A DNA stretch of 33,225 nucleotides from an uncultured Pelagibacteraceae bacterium. GTDB lineage: Bacteria; Pseudomonadota; Alphaproteobacteria; Pelagibacterales; Pelagibacteraceae. The position numbers were made by a program, and so were the translations under genes. The stretch lies in NCBI GenBank assembly GCA_902615145.1, contig CACMNK010000007.1, forward strand, positions 1-33,225, written 5' to 3'. The notes under the pieces were generated by a model that saw only the letters and a program-made list of their open reading frames with translations, was not told the DNA's origin and made no database searches. Positions 12,290-20,291 of this stretch are shown here, piece after piece (within the stretch, counting starts at the first letter, position 1; each line of letters begins with the position of its first letter).

Positions 12290-12366
12290 TGGCGGGAGTG
12301 AAGGGACTCGAACCCTCGACCTATCGCGTGACAGGCGATCGCTCTAACCAACTGAGCTACACCCCC
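12290..12366 (-). tRNA. tRNA-Asp(GTC)
   Basis: Read on the minus strand, 77 nt fold as a complete cloverleaf. The 7-bp acceptor is GGGGGTG/CACTCCC with one G-U pair, the D stem is GCTC/GAGC, and the anticodon stem ATCGC/GCGAT carries loop CTGTCAC with anticodon GTC. The T arm is GAGGG-TTCGAGT-CCCTT. The discriminator is G and the CCA end is encoded (12292-12290). It lies 15 nt after tRNA-Val and 106 nt before nuoA. Confidence 0.97.
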
Positions 12367-12381
12367 ACTTATGATTCATTT

Positions 12382-12457
12382 TGGTGGGCAGTAAAGGACT
12401 CGAACCTTTGACCCCCTCGGTGTAAACGAGATGCTCTACCAGCTGAGCTAACCGCCC
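12382..12457 (-). tRNA. tRNA-Val(TAC)
   Basis: Read on the minus strand, 76 nt form a full cloverleaf. The acceptor is GGGCGGT/ACTGCCC with one G-U pair, the D stem is GCTC/GAGC, and the anticodon stem TCTCG/CGAGG has loop TTTACAC and anticodon TAC, reading GTA and related Val codons. The T loop is TTCGAGT. The discriminator is A with an encoded CCA (12384-12382). It is the first gene of a tRNA-Val/tRNA-Asp pair with a good promoter 20-47 nt upstream. Confidence 0.97.
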
Positions 12458-12476
12458 TTAACCAAAAACATTGTGT

Positions 12477-12504
12477 TTTATATCTTTTAGTACAATAACG
12501 TCAA
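12477..12504 (-). promoter_or_regulatory. sigma70-type promoter of the tRNA-Val/tRNA-Asp (and possibly nuo) transcript
   Basis: On the minus strand, TTGACG (12504-12499, 5 of 6 to consensus) is followed by a 16-bp spacer and TATAAA (12482-12477, 5 of 6). The predicted start, about 7 nt further on, would leave a leader of roughly a dozen bases before the mature tRNA-Val 5' end at 12457. This is one of the two best promoter matches in the window. Assigning it to the tRNAs is inference from position. Confidence 0.65.
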
Positions 12505-12553
12505 GTTCTATTAGTCCTAAAAAATGCCTATAAAATAATTTATAGTTATCAAG

Positions 12554-12559
12554 TATAAT
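12554..12559 (+). promoter_or_regulatory. possible -10 element for the TPR/glycosyltransferase gene
   Basis: A perfect TATAAT lies 36 nt upstream of the ATG at 12596. No good -35 hexamer is visible at 16-18 bp spacing, and the region is so AT-rich that chance matches are expected. It is offered only as the likeliest -10 in the 138-bp gap between tRNA-Val and this gene. The rest of the gap holds the tRNA promoter on the other strand and nothing else I recognise. Confidence 0.3.
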
Positions 12560-12595
12560 TAAAATAAGCTTAAGATTATCTTTATATATAAATAA

Positions 12596-14053
12596 ATGAA
12601 CAACACTAATTTAGAAAAAAAAAATTTAGCAATAGTCAAAATTAGAGAAAATAAAATTGATGAAGCTGAGACAATATTATCTAAAATAAAAGATCCCAAA
12701 TCATATTTTAACGCTGCAATCTTTTTAGAAAAAATGAATAAAATAGATTTAGCTATAAAATTTTATGACTCCTCTATTAAAATCGATCCAAATTATTTTC
12801 CATCATTTATAAATAAAAGTAAATTAATAGAAAAAAAAGGAAATATAACACTGGCAATTCAATGTTTAAATGATGCACTTAAAATTAAAACTAATTTACA
12901 ATATATAACTTATTATCAATTGGGAAATTTATATTCTAAATTACTAAATTATAAAAAATCTTTAAAATTATATATTAAATCTTATAGGTTAAACAAAGAT
13001 TTTTTACTTTCGTTACATAACATTGGAAACATACTTGAAGAATTTGGGAAATTTAGATTTTCATTGAAAACTTATAATCTGCTTATCAAAGAAGCTAAAA
13101 AAAGAAATATATTAAATGATTTCCCAAAAACCTTATTAAATAGATCCTTACTACTACTCAAATCAGGAAATTATAAAGAAGGTTTAAAAGATTATGAGTA
13201 TAGATGGTTAACTCCAGAATTTAAAAATCGAAAAAGAAATTTTGGTGTAGAAACTTGGAAAAAAAATCAAGATATATCTGGTAAAACACTTTTAGTTTTT
13301 AATGAACAGGGATTAGGTGACACTGTTTATTTTTTTGGTTGTTTAAACAGATTAATTGAAAAAAAAATTAAAGTAATTTTTCTTATACAAAAGTCATTGA
13401 AAGATCTTTTTAAAAATATTAATAAAAAGATAACAATAATTTCTGATGAAGATAATTTACCAAAATTTGATTACTCTATTTCTCTTCTAAGTTTACCATA
13501 TTATTTAAATATTGATGAAAAAAGTATTTTAAAAATAAGATATAAATTAACTCCTGAAAAAAAACTAGTAACCCATTGGAGAAAAATTGTATCTAAAAAA
13601 AAAAAGAATATTGGAATTTCATGGAAAGGTGGATTTGATAATACGAAAAGAACAAGATCAATAAGCCTTGAAAAAATTTCTAAGATATTTGATCAAAATA
13701 AAAACTTAGATTTTTATTGCTTGCACAATGAATATGACGAACAAGAAAAAAAAAAATTAAACAAATACAATAACGTATTTTATTATCTTGGTAATGAAAT
13801 GAATTTTTCCAATACTAGTGCATTATGTACTAATTTAGATTTAACGATTACTATCGATACAAGTATTGCCCATATATCGTGTGCTGCTGGTATAGAAACT
13901 TGGATATTATTAAGAAAAAATCCTGCATTTTTATTTCCTTTTAATAAAAAAAAGTCATTAAGGTATCCTACAGCAAAGTATATTAATCAAGACAGATTTA
14001 ATGATTGGAAAAGTGTTATTGATAAAGTTTCTTTAGACTTAAAAAACCTATAA
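12596..14053 (+). CDS. TPR-repeat protein with C-terminal glycosyltransferase-9/41-like domain
   Basis: The protein has 485 residues. Residues 1 to about 215 are helical repeats of TPR type (for example NAAIFLEKMNKIDLAIKFYD, then YYQLGNLYSKLLNYKKSLKLY and LHNIGNILEEFGKFRFSLKTY). From about residue 228 comes a Rossmann-like domain opening with GKTLLVFNEQGLGDTVYFFGCL, the phosphate-loop motif of TPR-linked glycosyltransferase-like proteins. Later come GISWKGGFDNTKRTRSISLE, and DLTITIDTSIAHISCAAG near residue 420, a typical nucleotide-sugar-site segment of heptosyltransferase-like folds. There is no signal peptide, so it probably acts in the cytoplasm on a glycan or protein; acceptor and donor are unknown. 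The gene is convergent with the lon block and stands alone. Confidence 0.75.
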   Translation: MNNTNLEKKNLAIVKIRENKIDEAETILSKIKDPKSYFNAAIFLEKMNKIDLAIKFYDSSIKIDPNYFPSFINKSKLIEKKGNITLAIQCLNDALKIKTNLQYITYYQLGNLYSKLLNYKKSLKLYIKSYRLNKDFLLSLHNIGNILEEFGKFRFSLKTYNLLIKEAKKRNILNDFPKTLLNRSLLLLKSGNYKEGLKDYEYRWLTPEFKNRKRNFGVETWKKNQDISGKTLLVFNEQGLGDTVYFFGCLNRLIEKKIKVIFLIQKSLKDLFKNINKKITIISDEDNLPKFDYSISLLSLPYYLNIDEKSILKIRYKLTPEKKLVTHWRKIVSKKKKNIGISWKGGFDNTKRTRSISLEKISKIFDQNKNLDFYCLHNEYDEQEKKKLNKYNNVFYYLGNEMNFSNTSALCTNLDLTITIDTSIAHISCAAGIETWILLRKNPAFLFPFNKKKSLRYPTAKYINQDRFNDWKSVIDKVSLDLKNL

Positions 14054-14058
14054 CAAAT

Positions 14059-14178
14059 TTAAAAACCGCCCCTCCAATTATTTTTGGAGTTAAAATTATC
14101 CTCCTCTTCTTTAGAGGTTGGTCTAAGTAGATAATAAATTACAAATATAAAAATTAATAGAAATAATATCAATTCCAT
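14059..14178 (-). CDS. 39-residue single-TM microprotein downstream of lon
   Basis: ATG at 14178-14176 opens 39 codons ending in TAA at 14061-14059. The start is 14 nt after the lon stop on the same strand, and the stop is 5 nt from the convergent TPR gene, so the frame fills almost the whole gap. Residues 2-18 are a hydrophobic helix. Then comes R19-P20, an acidic/basic stretch (SKEEED) and an Asn/Lys-rich end with W35 and GGF. Function is unknown. Its layout and sequence closely match the microprotein at 32951-33067: R19, P20, S22, K23, E25, D27, N30, K32 and N33 are identical at the same positions. This argues that both are real and related. Confidence 0.7.
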   Translation of the reverse strand: MELILFLLIFIFVIYYLLRPTSKEEEDNFNSKNNWRGGF

Positions 14179-14192
14179 ATTTATACAAAAAA

Positions 14193-16571
14193 TTATTGAA
14201 TACTTGCTTGAGATTTGTCATCTTTTTTAGACATATCTACCTCAACCCATTCAGTTTTTTTAAGTTCTTTTGTTAGAGCAATTTTTAGGACTTCGTCGGC
14301 ATTTTCAACTGGGGTAATTTTTATATCATCAATTATTTTTTTTGGCATATCAACTAAATCTTTCTCATTTTCTTTTGGAATTAAAACTTGTTTAATTCCA
14401 GCTCTATGTGCAGCCAATAATTTTTCTTTTAAACCCCCAATTTGTAAAACTTGACCTGTCAAAGTTACCTCACCAGTCATTGCAACATCTTTTCTTACTG
14501 GGATAGTTGTTATTGATGAAACGATCGATGTTACCATTGCAATTCCTGCAGATGGTCCATCTTTAGGTGTTGCTCCCTCAGGAACATGAATATGAAAATC
14601 TTTCTTTTCGAACAGTGGTGGGATAATTCCATACTCTAAGCATTTTGATCTTACAAAAGATTTTGCTGCTTTAACTGACTCTTGCATTACATCACCCAAC
14701 TTACCAGTAATTTGCATTCTACCTTTTCCGGGCATAGTTACGGTTTCAATCTTTAATATTTCACCACCATATTCGGTCCAAGCTAAACCAGTAACAATTC
14801 CAACTTTATTGTCATTTTCTAATTCACCAAATTTATGTTTTGGAACTCCAAGAAAATCAGATAAATTCTTATTATTAATATTGACTTCTTTTTCTTCTCC
14901 TGAGACAACTTTTTTAACAACTTTTCTTGCAACTTTAGAAATTTCTCTTTCGAGGTTTCTTACCCCTGACTCTCGCGTATATCTTCTTATGATTTCTTTT
15001 ATAATATCATCATCCATTTTCATTTCATTTTCCTTAACACCATTATCTTTGATTTGTTTAGGTAGAAGAAATTTATTAGCAATATTAATTTTTTCATCCT
15101 CTGTATACCCAGCTAGTCTTATTACTTCCATTCTATCTAGCAAAGGTGGTAAAATATTTAATGTATTAGCCGTTGTTACAAACATTACATCTGACAAATC
15201 ATAATCAACTTCAAGGTAATGATCATTAAATGTTGTATTTTGCTCTGGATCTAAAGCTTCTAATAAAGCTGAGGATGGATCCCCTCTATAATCATTTCCA
15301 ATCTTATCTATTTCATCTAATAAAATTAAAGGATTTTTAGTTCCAGCTTTTTTCATCATTTGGATAATTTTCCCTGGTAATGACCCTATATAAGTTCTTC
15401 TATGTCCCCTTATTTCAGCTTCATCTCTCATTCCGCCAACGGACATTCTCACAAACTCTCGATTAGTAGCTTTTGCAATTGATTTACCTAGTGAGGTTTT
15501 ACCAACACCTGGGGGACCAACTAAGCATAAAATTGGACCTTTAATTTTTTCCATTCTTTTTTGAACTGCTAAAAATTCTATTATTCTTTCTTTTACTTTT
15601 TCTAATCCAAAATGATCCTTATCAAGAATATTTAAAGCCTTTTTTAAATCTATATCTACTTCGCTTTTTTTATGCCATGGTAGATCTATCATCCAATCTA
15701 AATAATTTCTTACAACAGTAGCTTCGGCTGACATTGGGCTCATATTCTTTAATTTTTTTAATTCCTGCATGCATTTCTTTTCAACATCTTTTGGCATTTT
15801 AGATTTTAGAATAGCCTTATTTAAATTTGTACTCTCGTCTTTACCATCCTCAATTTCACCAAGTTCTTTTTGAATAGCCTTTAATTGTTCATTTAAGTAA
15901 TATTCTCTTTGAGTTTTTTCCATTTGGGTTTTAACTCGCCCTCTAATCCTTTTTTCAACTCCAATAATGCTGGTCTCATTTTCCATCAATTTGATAATTG
16001 CATTTAATCTTTTTTTAACATCAATTGTTTCAAAGATTTGTTGTTTTTCCGAAATTGTTGCTGTTAGATGTGAAGCAATGTTATCCGCAATGTGAGAAGG
16101 GTCTTTTAATTGTTTAATATTGCTTATAGTTTCACCAGAAATTTTTTTATTAATTGAAGTTAATTTTTCCAATCTTCTTACAGCCGTTGCAGCTAGTGGG
16201 TATAAATCTTCTCCTTCATTCAAAACATCGTTGTATGGTGTATAATCGCATGTAATAAATTTTTCATTGTCTTTGAAATCGAGAATTTTTACCCTTTTTA
16301 CACCTTCAACTAATACTTTAACAGTCCCGTCTGGTAATTTTAAAAGTTGAAGAATGCTCCCCTCGCAGCCATACATAAATATGTCAGTTTTTTTTGGATC
16401 ATCAATTTCTGAATTTTTTTGAGTTACTAAAATAATTCTTTTTTCTTTTTTCATTACCTCGTTTAAAGCAGATATAGATTTATCTCTTCCAACAAATAAA
16501 GGGATTACCATTGATGGAAAAACTACGATATCTCTTAATGGTAAAAGTGGTAGTGAAATTTTAATATCCAT
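14193..16571 (-). CDS. lon: ATP-dependent protease Lon
   Basis: This 792-residue cytosolic AAA+ serine protease degrades misfolded and regulatory proteins. Residues 1-205 are the LON substrate-binding domain (LPLLPLRDIVVFPSMVIPLFVGR). A coiled helical linker follows, then Walker A GPPGVGKTS at 352-360, Walker B LILLDE at 415-420, and the C-terminal protease domain. The catalytic dyad is S674 (DGPSAG) and K717 (GGLKEKLLAAHRAG), with the same 43-residue spacing as E. coli S679/K722. The C-terminal tail is charged. It follows clpX by 60 nt in a tig-clpP-clpX-lon order. The start codon is inside an inverted repeat (16562-16590), suggesting translational control. No Shine-Dalgarno is visible. Confidence 0.98.
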   Translation of the reverse strand: MDIKISLPLLPLRDIVVFPSMVIPLFVGRDKSISALNEVMKKEKRIILVTQKNSEIDDPKKTDIFMYGCEGSILQLLKLPDGTVKVLVEGVKRVKILDFKDNEKFITCDYTPYNDVLNEGEDLYPLAATAVRRLEKLTSINKKISGETISNIKQLKDPSHIADNIASHLTATISEKQQIFETIDVKKRLNAIIKLMENETSIIGVEKRIRGRVKTQMEKTQREYYLNEQLKAIQKELGEIEDGKDESTNLNKAILKSKMPKDVEKKCMQELKKLKNMSPMSAEATVVRNYLDWMIDLPWHKKSEVDIDLKKALNILDKDHFGLEKVKERIIEFLAVQKRMEKIKGPILCLVGPPGVGKTSLGKSIAKATNREFVRMSVGGMRDEAEIRGHRRTYIGSLPGKIIQMMKKAGTKNPLILLDEIDKIGNDYRGDPSSALLEALDPEQNTTFNDHYLEVDYDLSDVMFVTTANTLNILPPLLDRMEVIRLAGYTEDEKINIANKFLLPKQIKDNGVKENEMKMDDDIIKEIIRRYTRESGVRNLEREISKVARKVVKKVVSGEEKEVNINNKNLSDFLGVPKHKFGELENDNKVGIVTGLAWTEYGGEILKIETVTMPGKGRMQITGKLGDVMQESVKAAKSFVRSKCLEYGIIPPLFEKKDFHIHVPEGATPKDGPSAGIAMVTSIVSSITTIPVRKDVAMTGEVTLTGQVLQIGGLKEKLLAAHRAGIKQVLIPKENEKDLVDMPKKIIDDIKITPVENADEVLKIALTKELKKTEWVEVDMSKKDDKSQASIQ

Positions 16572-16590
16572 AATGCAAATATGGATATTA
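16562..16590 (-). promoter_or_regulatory. perfect inverted repeat enclosing the lon start codon; candidate RNA hairpin or thermometer
   Basis: Arms 16580-16590 and 16562-16572 are exact 11-bp reverse complements separated by 7 nt. In the mRNA the upstream arm UAAUAUCCAUA would pair with UAUGGAUAUUA, which contains the AUG (16571-16569) and codons 2 and 3. Nine of eleven pairs are A-U, so the stem would be weak and heat-labile. Start-codon masking in a heat-shock protease gene is what an RNA thermometer would do, but this is inference. A DNA operator is the alternative. A TATAAT at 16592-16587 could instead be a promoter, in which case most of the upstream arm would not be transcribed. Confidence 0.5.
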
Positions 16591-16631
16591 TAATTTATTT
16601 TGCAATACCTTTTTCTTATTTATTAAGGTTA

Positions 16632-17900
16632 TTACGCCGCTGTTGTCTTATTTGTTTTGGATTTATTGTCTGTTTTTGAGTGAACTATAATTGGTTGAGA
16701 CTGTCCTTTAACAGTAGTAGAATCAATTATTACCTCTTCAATATTTTCTTGACTTGGTAGGTCATACATCGTTTTCAATAATACATTTTCTAATATTGAC
16801 CTCAAACCTCTGGCTCCAGTTTTTTTTCTGATTGCTTTAAGAGCAATCTCTTTTAAAGCATTATCTTTAAATGTTAATTTAGCACCATCAAGTTTAAAAA
16901 GTTCTTGATATTGTTTCACTAAAGAATTTTTTGGTTCCTGTAATATTTTAATTAATGATTTTTCATCTAAATCTTCTAATGTTGCTATCATTGGTAACCT
17001 TCCAATAAATTCAGGGATTAAACCATATTTAAGAAGATCCTCTGGTTCTAAACCTTTCATCCACTCACCTGTTTTTTTATCCTGTGTATTTTTTACATCC
17101 GCACCAAAACCAATTGATGTACCTTTATCTCTTTGAGATATAATTTTATCTAAGCCTGCAAAAGCTCCACCACAAATAAATAAAATATTTGTCGTATCAA
17201 CCTGCAAAAATTCTTGTTGGGGGTGTTTTCTTCCTCCTTGCGGTGGAACACTTGCAATCGTTCCTTCCATAATTTTTAATAGAGCCTGCTGAACACCTTC
17301 ACCAGATACATCTCTTGTTATTGAAGGGTTCTCAGATTTTCTGCTGATTTTATCAACTTCATCAATATAAACAATTCCTCTTTGAGCTTTCTCTACATTA
17401 TAATCCGCAGCTTGTAGTAATTTTAAAATTATATTTTCTACATCTTCACCGACATAACCTGCTTCAGTTAATGTAGTTGCATCTGCCATTGTAAAAGGGA
17501 CATCGAGTATCCTTGCAAGAGTTTGAGCTAATAAAGTTTTTCCACAACCAGTAGGTCCAACTAAAAGTATATTTGATTTTGCCAACTCAACATTTTTACT
17601 TGTTTTGCTCTCGTAATTTAATCTTTTATAATGATTATGGACAGCTACTGATAAAACTTTTTTTGCGTGCGCTTGACCAATAACATAATCATCTAAAACT
17701 GAACAAATTTCTTTAGGAGAAGGTAATCCATCTTGATGTTTGACGAAAGTATCTTTGCTCTCTTCTTTAATGATATCCATGCATAATTCAACACATTCAT
17801 CACATATAAAAACAGTGGGACCAGCAATCAGTTTTCTAACTTCGTGTTGGCTCTTGCCACAAAAAGAACAATAGAGGATATTTTTATTATTAGTGCTCAT
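16632..17900 (-). CDS. clpX: ATP-dependent Clp protease ATP-binding subunit ClpX
   Basis: This 422-residue AAA+ unfoldase feeds substrates to ClpP. The N-terminal zinc-binding domain has C11, C14, C33 and C36 ([11 protein letters not shown], then CDECVELC). Walker A GPTGCGKT is at 115-122, the pore loop GYVG at 148-151 and Walker B IVYIDE at 176-181. The RKH loop ([10 protein letters not shown]), the arginine finger region [11 protein letters not shown] and the sensor-2 motif GARGLRSI are all present. The C-terminus is Lys/Thr-rich. The gene lies 89 nt after clpP and 60 nt before lon. A TATAAT at 17937-17932 in the clpP-clpX gap might be a local promoter, but its -35 spacing is poor. Confidence 0.98.
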   Translation of the reverse strand: MSTNNKNILYCSFCGKSQHEVRKLIAGPTVFICDECVELCMDIIKEESKDTFVKHQDGLPSPKEICSVLDDYVIGQAHAKKVLSVAVHNHYKRLNYESKTSKNVELAKSNILLVGPTGCGKTLLAQTLARILDVPFTMADATTLTEAGYVGEDVENIILKLLQAADYNVEKAQRGIVYIDEVDKISRKSENPSITRDVSGEGVQQALLKIMEGTIASVPPQGGRKHPQQEFLQVDTTNILFICGGAFAGLDKIISQRDKGTSIGFGADVKNTQDKKTGEWMKGLEPEDLLKYGLIPEFIGRLPMIATLEDLDEKSLIKILQEPKNSLVKQYQELFKLDGAKLTFKDNALKEIALKAIRKKTGARGLRSILENVLLKTMYDLPSQENIEEVIIDSTTVKGQSQPIIVHSKTDNKSKTNKTTAA

Positions 17901-17989
17901 AAATTTTAAAACGAATCAATATGAATACTTTATTATAAATGACTCTTAGTAATCAAGTTTGTAATATTATTTTTTCAATATGTTGTGTT

Positions 17990-18601
17990 TTATGATCTTT
18001 TTTCCACAACTTCGTCTATTAACCCAAAAGCCTTGGCTGAATCTGCAGTCATAAAATTGTCTCTTTCCAAAGCAGTTTTTATTTCATCAACAGTTTTTCC
18101 AGTGTGTTTAGAATAAATTTCATTTAATCTTTTTTTTAAGGCCAAAACTTCATTAGCATGAATTTCTATATCTGTAGCTTGACCTTGAAAACCTGCGGAA
18201 GGTTGATGAACCATTATTCTTGAGTTTGGTAATGAAAATCTTTTGCCTTTTTTTCCAGCAGATAATAAAAAAGAACCCATTGATGCTGCTTGACCAATAC
18301 ATAAAGTTGAAATATCTGGTTTAACATATTGCATGGTATCATAAATACCTAAGCCAGCTGTAACTAGACCACCTGGACTATTTATATACAAGTATATTTC
18401 CTTCTTTGGATCCTCAGCTTCTAAAAATAATAATTGTGCAGTTACTAGTGATGCAACCGTGTCATTTATTTGACCTGTCAGGAAAATTATTCTCTCTTTT
18501 AATAGTCTTGAGTAAATGTCGTAAGCACGCTCACCTCTATTGGACTGTTCGACAACCATAGGCACTAAGTTGCTCATGTGTTCAAATATTTTATTTGTCA
18601 T
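17990..18601 (-). CDS. clpP: ATP-dependent Clp protease proteolytic subunit ClpP
   Basis: This 203-residue serine peptidase forms the tetradecameric chamber used by ClpX. The catalytic triad is S107 ([11 protein letters not shown]), H132 (MVHQPSAG) and D181 (ERDNFM). The N-terminal part with [29 protein letters not shown] is the usual axial-loop and first-strand region, and YINSPGG (72-78) forms the oxyanion strand. The gene sits 32 nt after tig and 89 nt before clpX, the common tig-clpP-clpX order. The start codon falls in a small possible hairpin (18600-18622), and no Shine-Dalgarno is apparent. Confidence 0.98.
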   Translation of the reverse strand: MTNKIFEHMSNLVPMVVEQSNRGERAYDIYSRLLKERIIFLTGQINDTVASLVTAQLLFLEAEDPKKEIYLYINSPGGLVTAGLGIYDTMQYVKPDISTLCIGQAASMGSFLLSAGKKGKRFSLPNSRIMVHQPSAGFQGQATDIEIHANEVLALKKRLNEIYSKHTGKTVDEIKTALERDNFMTADSAKAFGLIDEVVEKRS

Positions 18602-18622
18602 AAGTTGATTCGTTTTACTTAT
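18600..18622 (-). promoter_or_regulatory. small inverted repeat touching the clpP start codon
   Basis: ACTTAT (18617-18622) and ATAAGT (18600-18605) are 6-bp reverse complements with an 11-nt loop, so in RNA the first two bases of the clpP AUG (18601-18599) would be paired. A competing 6-bp pairing, caactt 18624-18629 with aagttg 18602-18607, excludes it. Six A-U-rich pairs are near chance level here. It is listed because the neighbouring lon start shows a much stronger version of the same layout. Confidence 0.2.
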
Positions 18623-18633
18623 ACAACTTGAGA

Positions 18634-20067
18634 TTACTTTTTGCTAACTTTTTTTGTTTTTTTAGCTACTGATTTAGTTTTTTTAACTTTTGGCTTCAAT
18701 TTATTGTCTGCTGTTTTTTTGACATCAGCTTTTTTTTCAGGTTTTCTTTGATCTTTAAGTTCTTGATCGAGTTGTTGTTTTTGAGATTCTTTTAAAATTT
18801 TTTCAGCTTCATACTTAGAAATTTCTTTTTTATTGGGCTTAGCCTTTTCTTTAATCATATTTAAAATTTTTTCCTCATACACAGTCCCTCTTAAACTCGC
18901 TAATGCATTAGGATTTTTTTTATAAAATTCCATGACCATTTTTTCTTGACCTGGCATCATTCTAATTTGTTTTTGAACCTCGGTTTGTAATTCTTGTTCA
19001 GTAACTTTTATTTGATTTTGTTCACCAAATTCATTCAAAATTAATCCAACCTTAATTCTTTTTTTAGCAACATCTTCAAAATTTTTTCTACTTTTTTTTG
19101 CATCGTCCTCAGACATGCCTTGAGAAAGTATCTTTATTTCATCCTCAAGTAAGTTTTCCGGAATTTCACTTACTTTAAATTTTTCAATTTCTTTTAATAT
19201 CTGATTTTTGGTCAAGCGATCTAGCGAGTTTTTGTATTCATCATTTATTTGTTTTGTTATTAATGATTTAAGATCATTAAGATCTTTTGCTCCTAAATTT
19301 TTTGCAAACTGATCATCAATTTTTACATCTTCAGGAGTTTTAACAGCTGTAATTGTACATTTAAACTTTGCTTTTTTGTTAATAAATTCTTTTTCTGGAA
19401 AATTTTCAGGAAGCGTTGCATCTACTATTTTTTCATCACCCTTTTTAACTCCAATTAACTGTTGATCAAATCCTTTTAGGAAAAGATCTTTTCCTAAAGT
19501 TAATTGAGTATTTTTACCCTCTCCCCCTTTAAAAGTTTTTTCATCAACTGTTGCATTATAGTCAAAAACAACTAAGTCACCTTTTTTTGCTTTTGTTGTT
19601 TCTGTGGCCTCTTTAAAGTTTGGTTGATTTTTAGCAATATCATTTATTCTTTTGTCAGTCTCCTTTTGATCAATTTTAACCGTATACTCATCGAACTTGA
19701 TATTTTCTATTGATTTCAGTTCAACTTTTGGAAGCTCTGTAACAGATAAAATATATTCTAAATCTTTGTCTTCACCATAAGTTTTAAGATCTAGTTTTGG
19801 TTGACCTGCTGGTTTAATTTTATTTTCTTGCAAGGCTTTGGTTGATGTTTCCTTCAAGACTTTGTCTAATACCTCACTAAAAACAGCTTTACCGAACTGT
19901 CTCTTTAAAATTTCTCTTGGTACCTTACCAGGTCTAAATCCCTTTAGACTAACAGTTCCTTTAATCTCCTCATATTTCTCATCCATGTATACATTCATTG
20001 TCTTTTTATCGACAAAAACTTTTACATCCTTGTTTAAACCTTTTTTATTTTCAACAGTAACTTTCAT
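18634..20067 (-). CDS. tig: trigger factor, ribosome-associated chaperone, with Lys-rich tail
   Basis: This 477-residue chaperone meets nascent chains at the ribosome exit. The ribosome-binding signature GFRPGKVP is at 43-50, and the start [19 protein letters not shown] aligns with the known N-terminus. The FKBP-type prolyl isomerase domain is at about 150-250 ([37 protein letters not shown]). A long helical C-terminal domain follows. The last 35-40 residues are an extra Lys/Thr/Ala/Val tail (repeated KKT/KKV units) beyond the usual end of the fold. The start codon is only 10 nt downstream of the tRNA-Leu CCA end, so after tRNA 3' processing the message would be nearly leaderless. Confidence 0.97.
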   Translation of the reverse strand: MKVTVENKKGLNKDVKVFVDKKTMNVYMDEKYEEIKGTVSLKGFRPGKVPREILKRQFGKAVFSEVLDKVLKETSTKALQENKIKPAGQPKLDLKTYGEDKDLEYILSVTELPKVELKSIENIKFDEYTVKIDQKETDKRINDIAKNQPNFKEATETTKAKKGDLVVFDYNATVDEKTFKGGEGKNTQLTLGKDLFLKGFDQQLIGVKKGDEKIVDATLPENFPEKEFINKKAKFKCTITAVKTPEDVKIDDQFAKNLGAKDLNDLKSLITKQINDEYKNSLDRLTKNQILKEIEKFKVSEIPENLLEDEIKILSQGMSEDDAKKSRKNFEDVAKKRIKVGLILNEFGEQNQIKVTEQELQTEVQKQIRMMPGQEKMVMEFYKKNPNALASLRGTVYEEKILNMIKEKAKPNKKEISKYEAEKILKESQKQQLDQELKDQRKPEKKADVKKTADNKLKPKVKKTKSVAKKTKKVSKK

Positions 20068-20077
20068 AATTTAAATG

Positions 20078-20162
20078 TGGTAGGGCGAAAAGGACTCGAA
20101 CCTTCACAGATTGCTCTATCGGTTCCTAAGACCGACGCGTCTACCAATTCCGCCATCGCCCC
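20078..20162 (-). tRNA. tRNA-Leu(TAG)
   Basis: Read on the minus strand, 85 nt form a class II tRNA. The acceptor is GGGGCGA/TCGCCCT, followed by the TGGCGGAATTGGTAGACGC D-arm typical of tRNA-Leu. The anticodon stem TCGGT/ACCGA carries loop CTTAGGA with anticodon TAG. A long variable arm and T loop TTCGAGT follow. The discriminator is A with encoded CCA (20080-20078). tig begins 10 nt after the CCA. Confidence 0.97.
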
Positions 20163-20175
20163 ACAATTTCAAGGT

Positions 20176-20203
20176 TTTATATATTATTGGATCTATTTGT
20201 CCA
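20176..20203 (-). promoter_or_regulatory. sigma70-type promoter for tRNA-Leu and tig
   Basis: On the minus strand, TGGACA (20203-20198, 5 of 6 to consensus) is followed by a 16-bp spacer and TATAAA (20181-20176, 5 of 6). It ends 13 nt before the mature 5' end of tRNA-Leu. No other promoter fits between the tRNA and tig (10 nt), so tig probably shares this transcript. The spacing and -10 are the same as in the tRNA-Val promoter. Confidence 0.65.
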
Positions 20204-20215
20204 ACGACAATTACA

Positions 20216-20287
20216 ATGAATTATAAAGTTTTGAAAGATACCTATACATATAAAAATGAAAATGGTATTTTTTTAAAAAAAACTTAA
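20216..20287 (+). CDS. possible 23-residue micro-ORF upstream of a small membrane-protein gene
   Basis: ATG at 20216 opens 23 codons ending with TAA at 20285-20287, 4 nt before the ATG of the 57-residue ORF. The peptide is polar and Lys/Tyr-rich (starting MNYKVLKDTYTYKNENG). The compact spacing is typical of this genome, and it could be a leader peptide or a genuine microprotein, but a frame this short can arise by chance. It overlaps the minus-strand region just upstream of the tRNA-Leu promoter. Function is unknown. Confidence 0.25.
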   Translation: MNYKVLKDTYTYKNENGIFLKKT

Positions 20288-20291
20288 AAAA

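Noticed and set aside
14072-14089. CTCCAA/TTGGAG hairpin as a terminator for the TPR gene or lon unit
   Set aside because: Only 6 bp, no T-run on either strand, and it lies within the 39-codon microprotein frame.
16587-16592. TATAAT as a lon promoter
   Set aside because: No -35 at acceptable spacing (the nearest TTGCAA is 7 bp away), and the hexamer is common in such AT-rich DNA. It is kept only as an alternative to the hairpin model.
17932-17956. Promoter (sigma70 or heat-shock type) upstream of clpX
   Set aside because: TATAAT is present, but TTGATT is only 13 bp away and no heat-shock -10 (CCCCAT-like) is seen.
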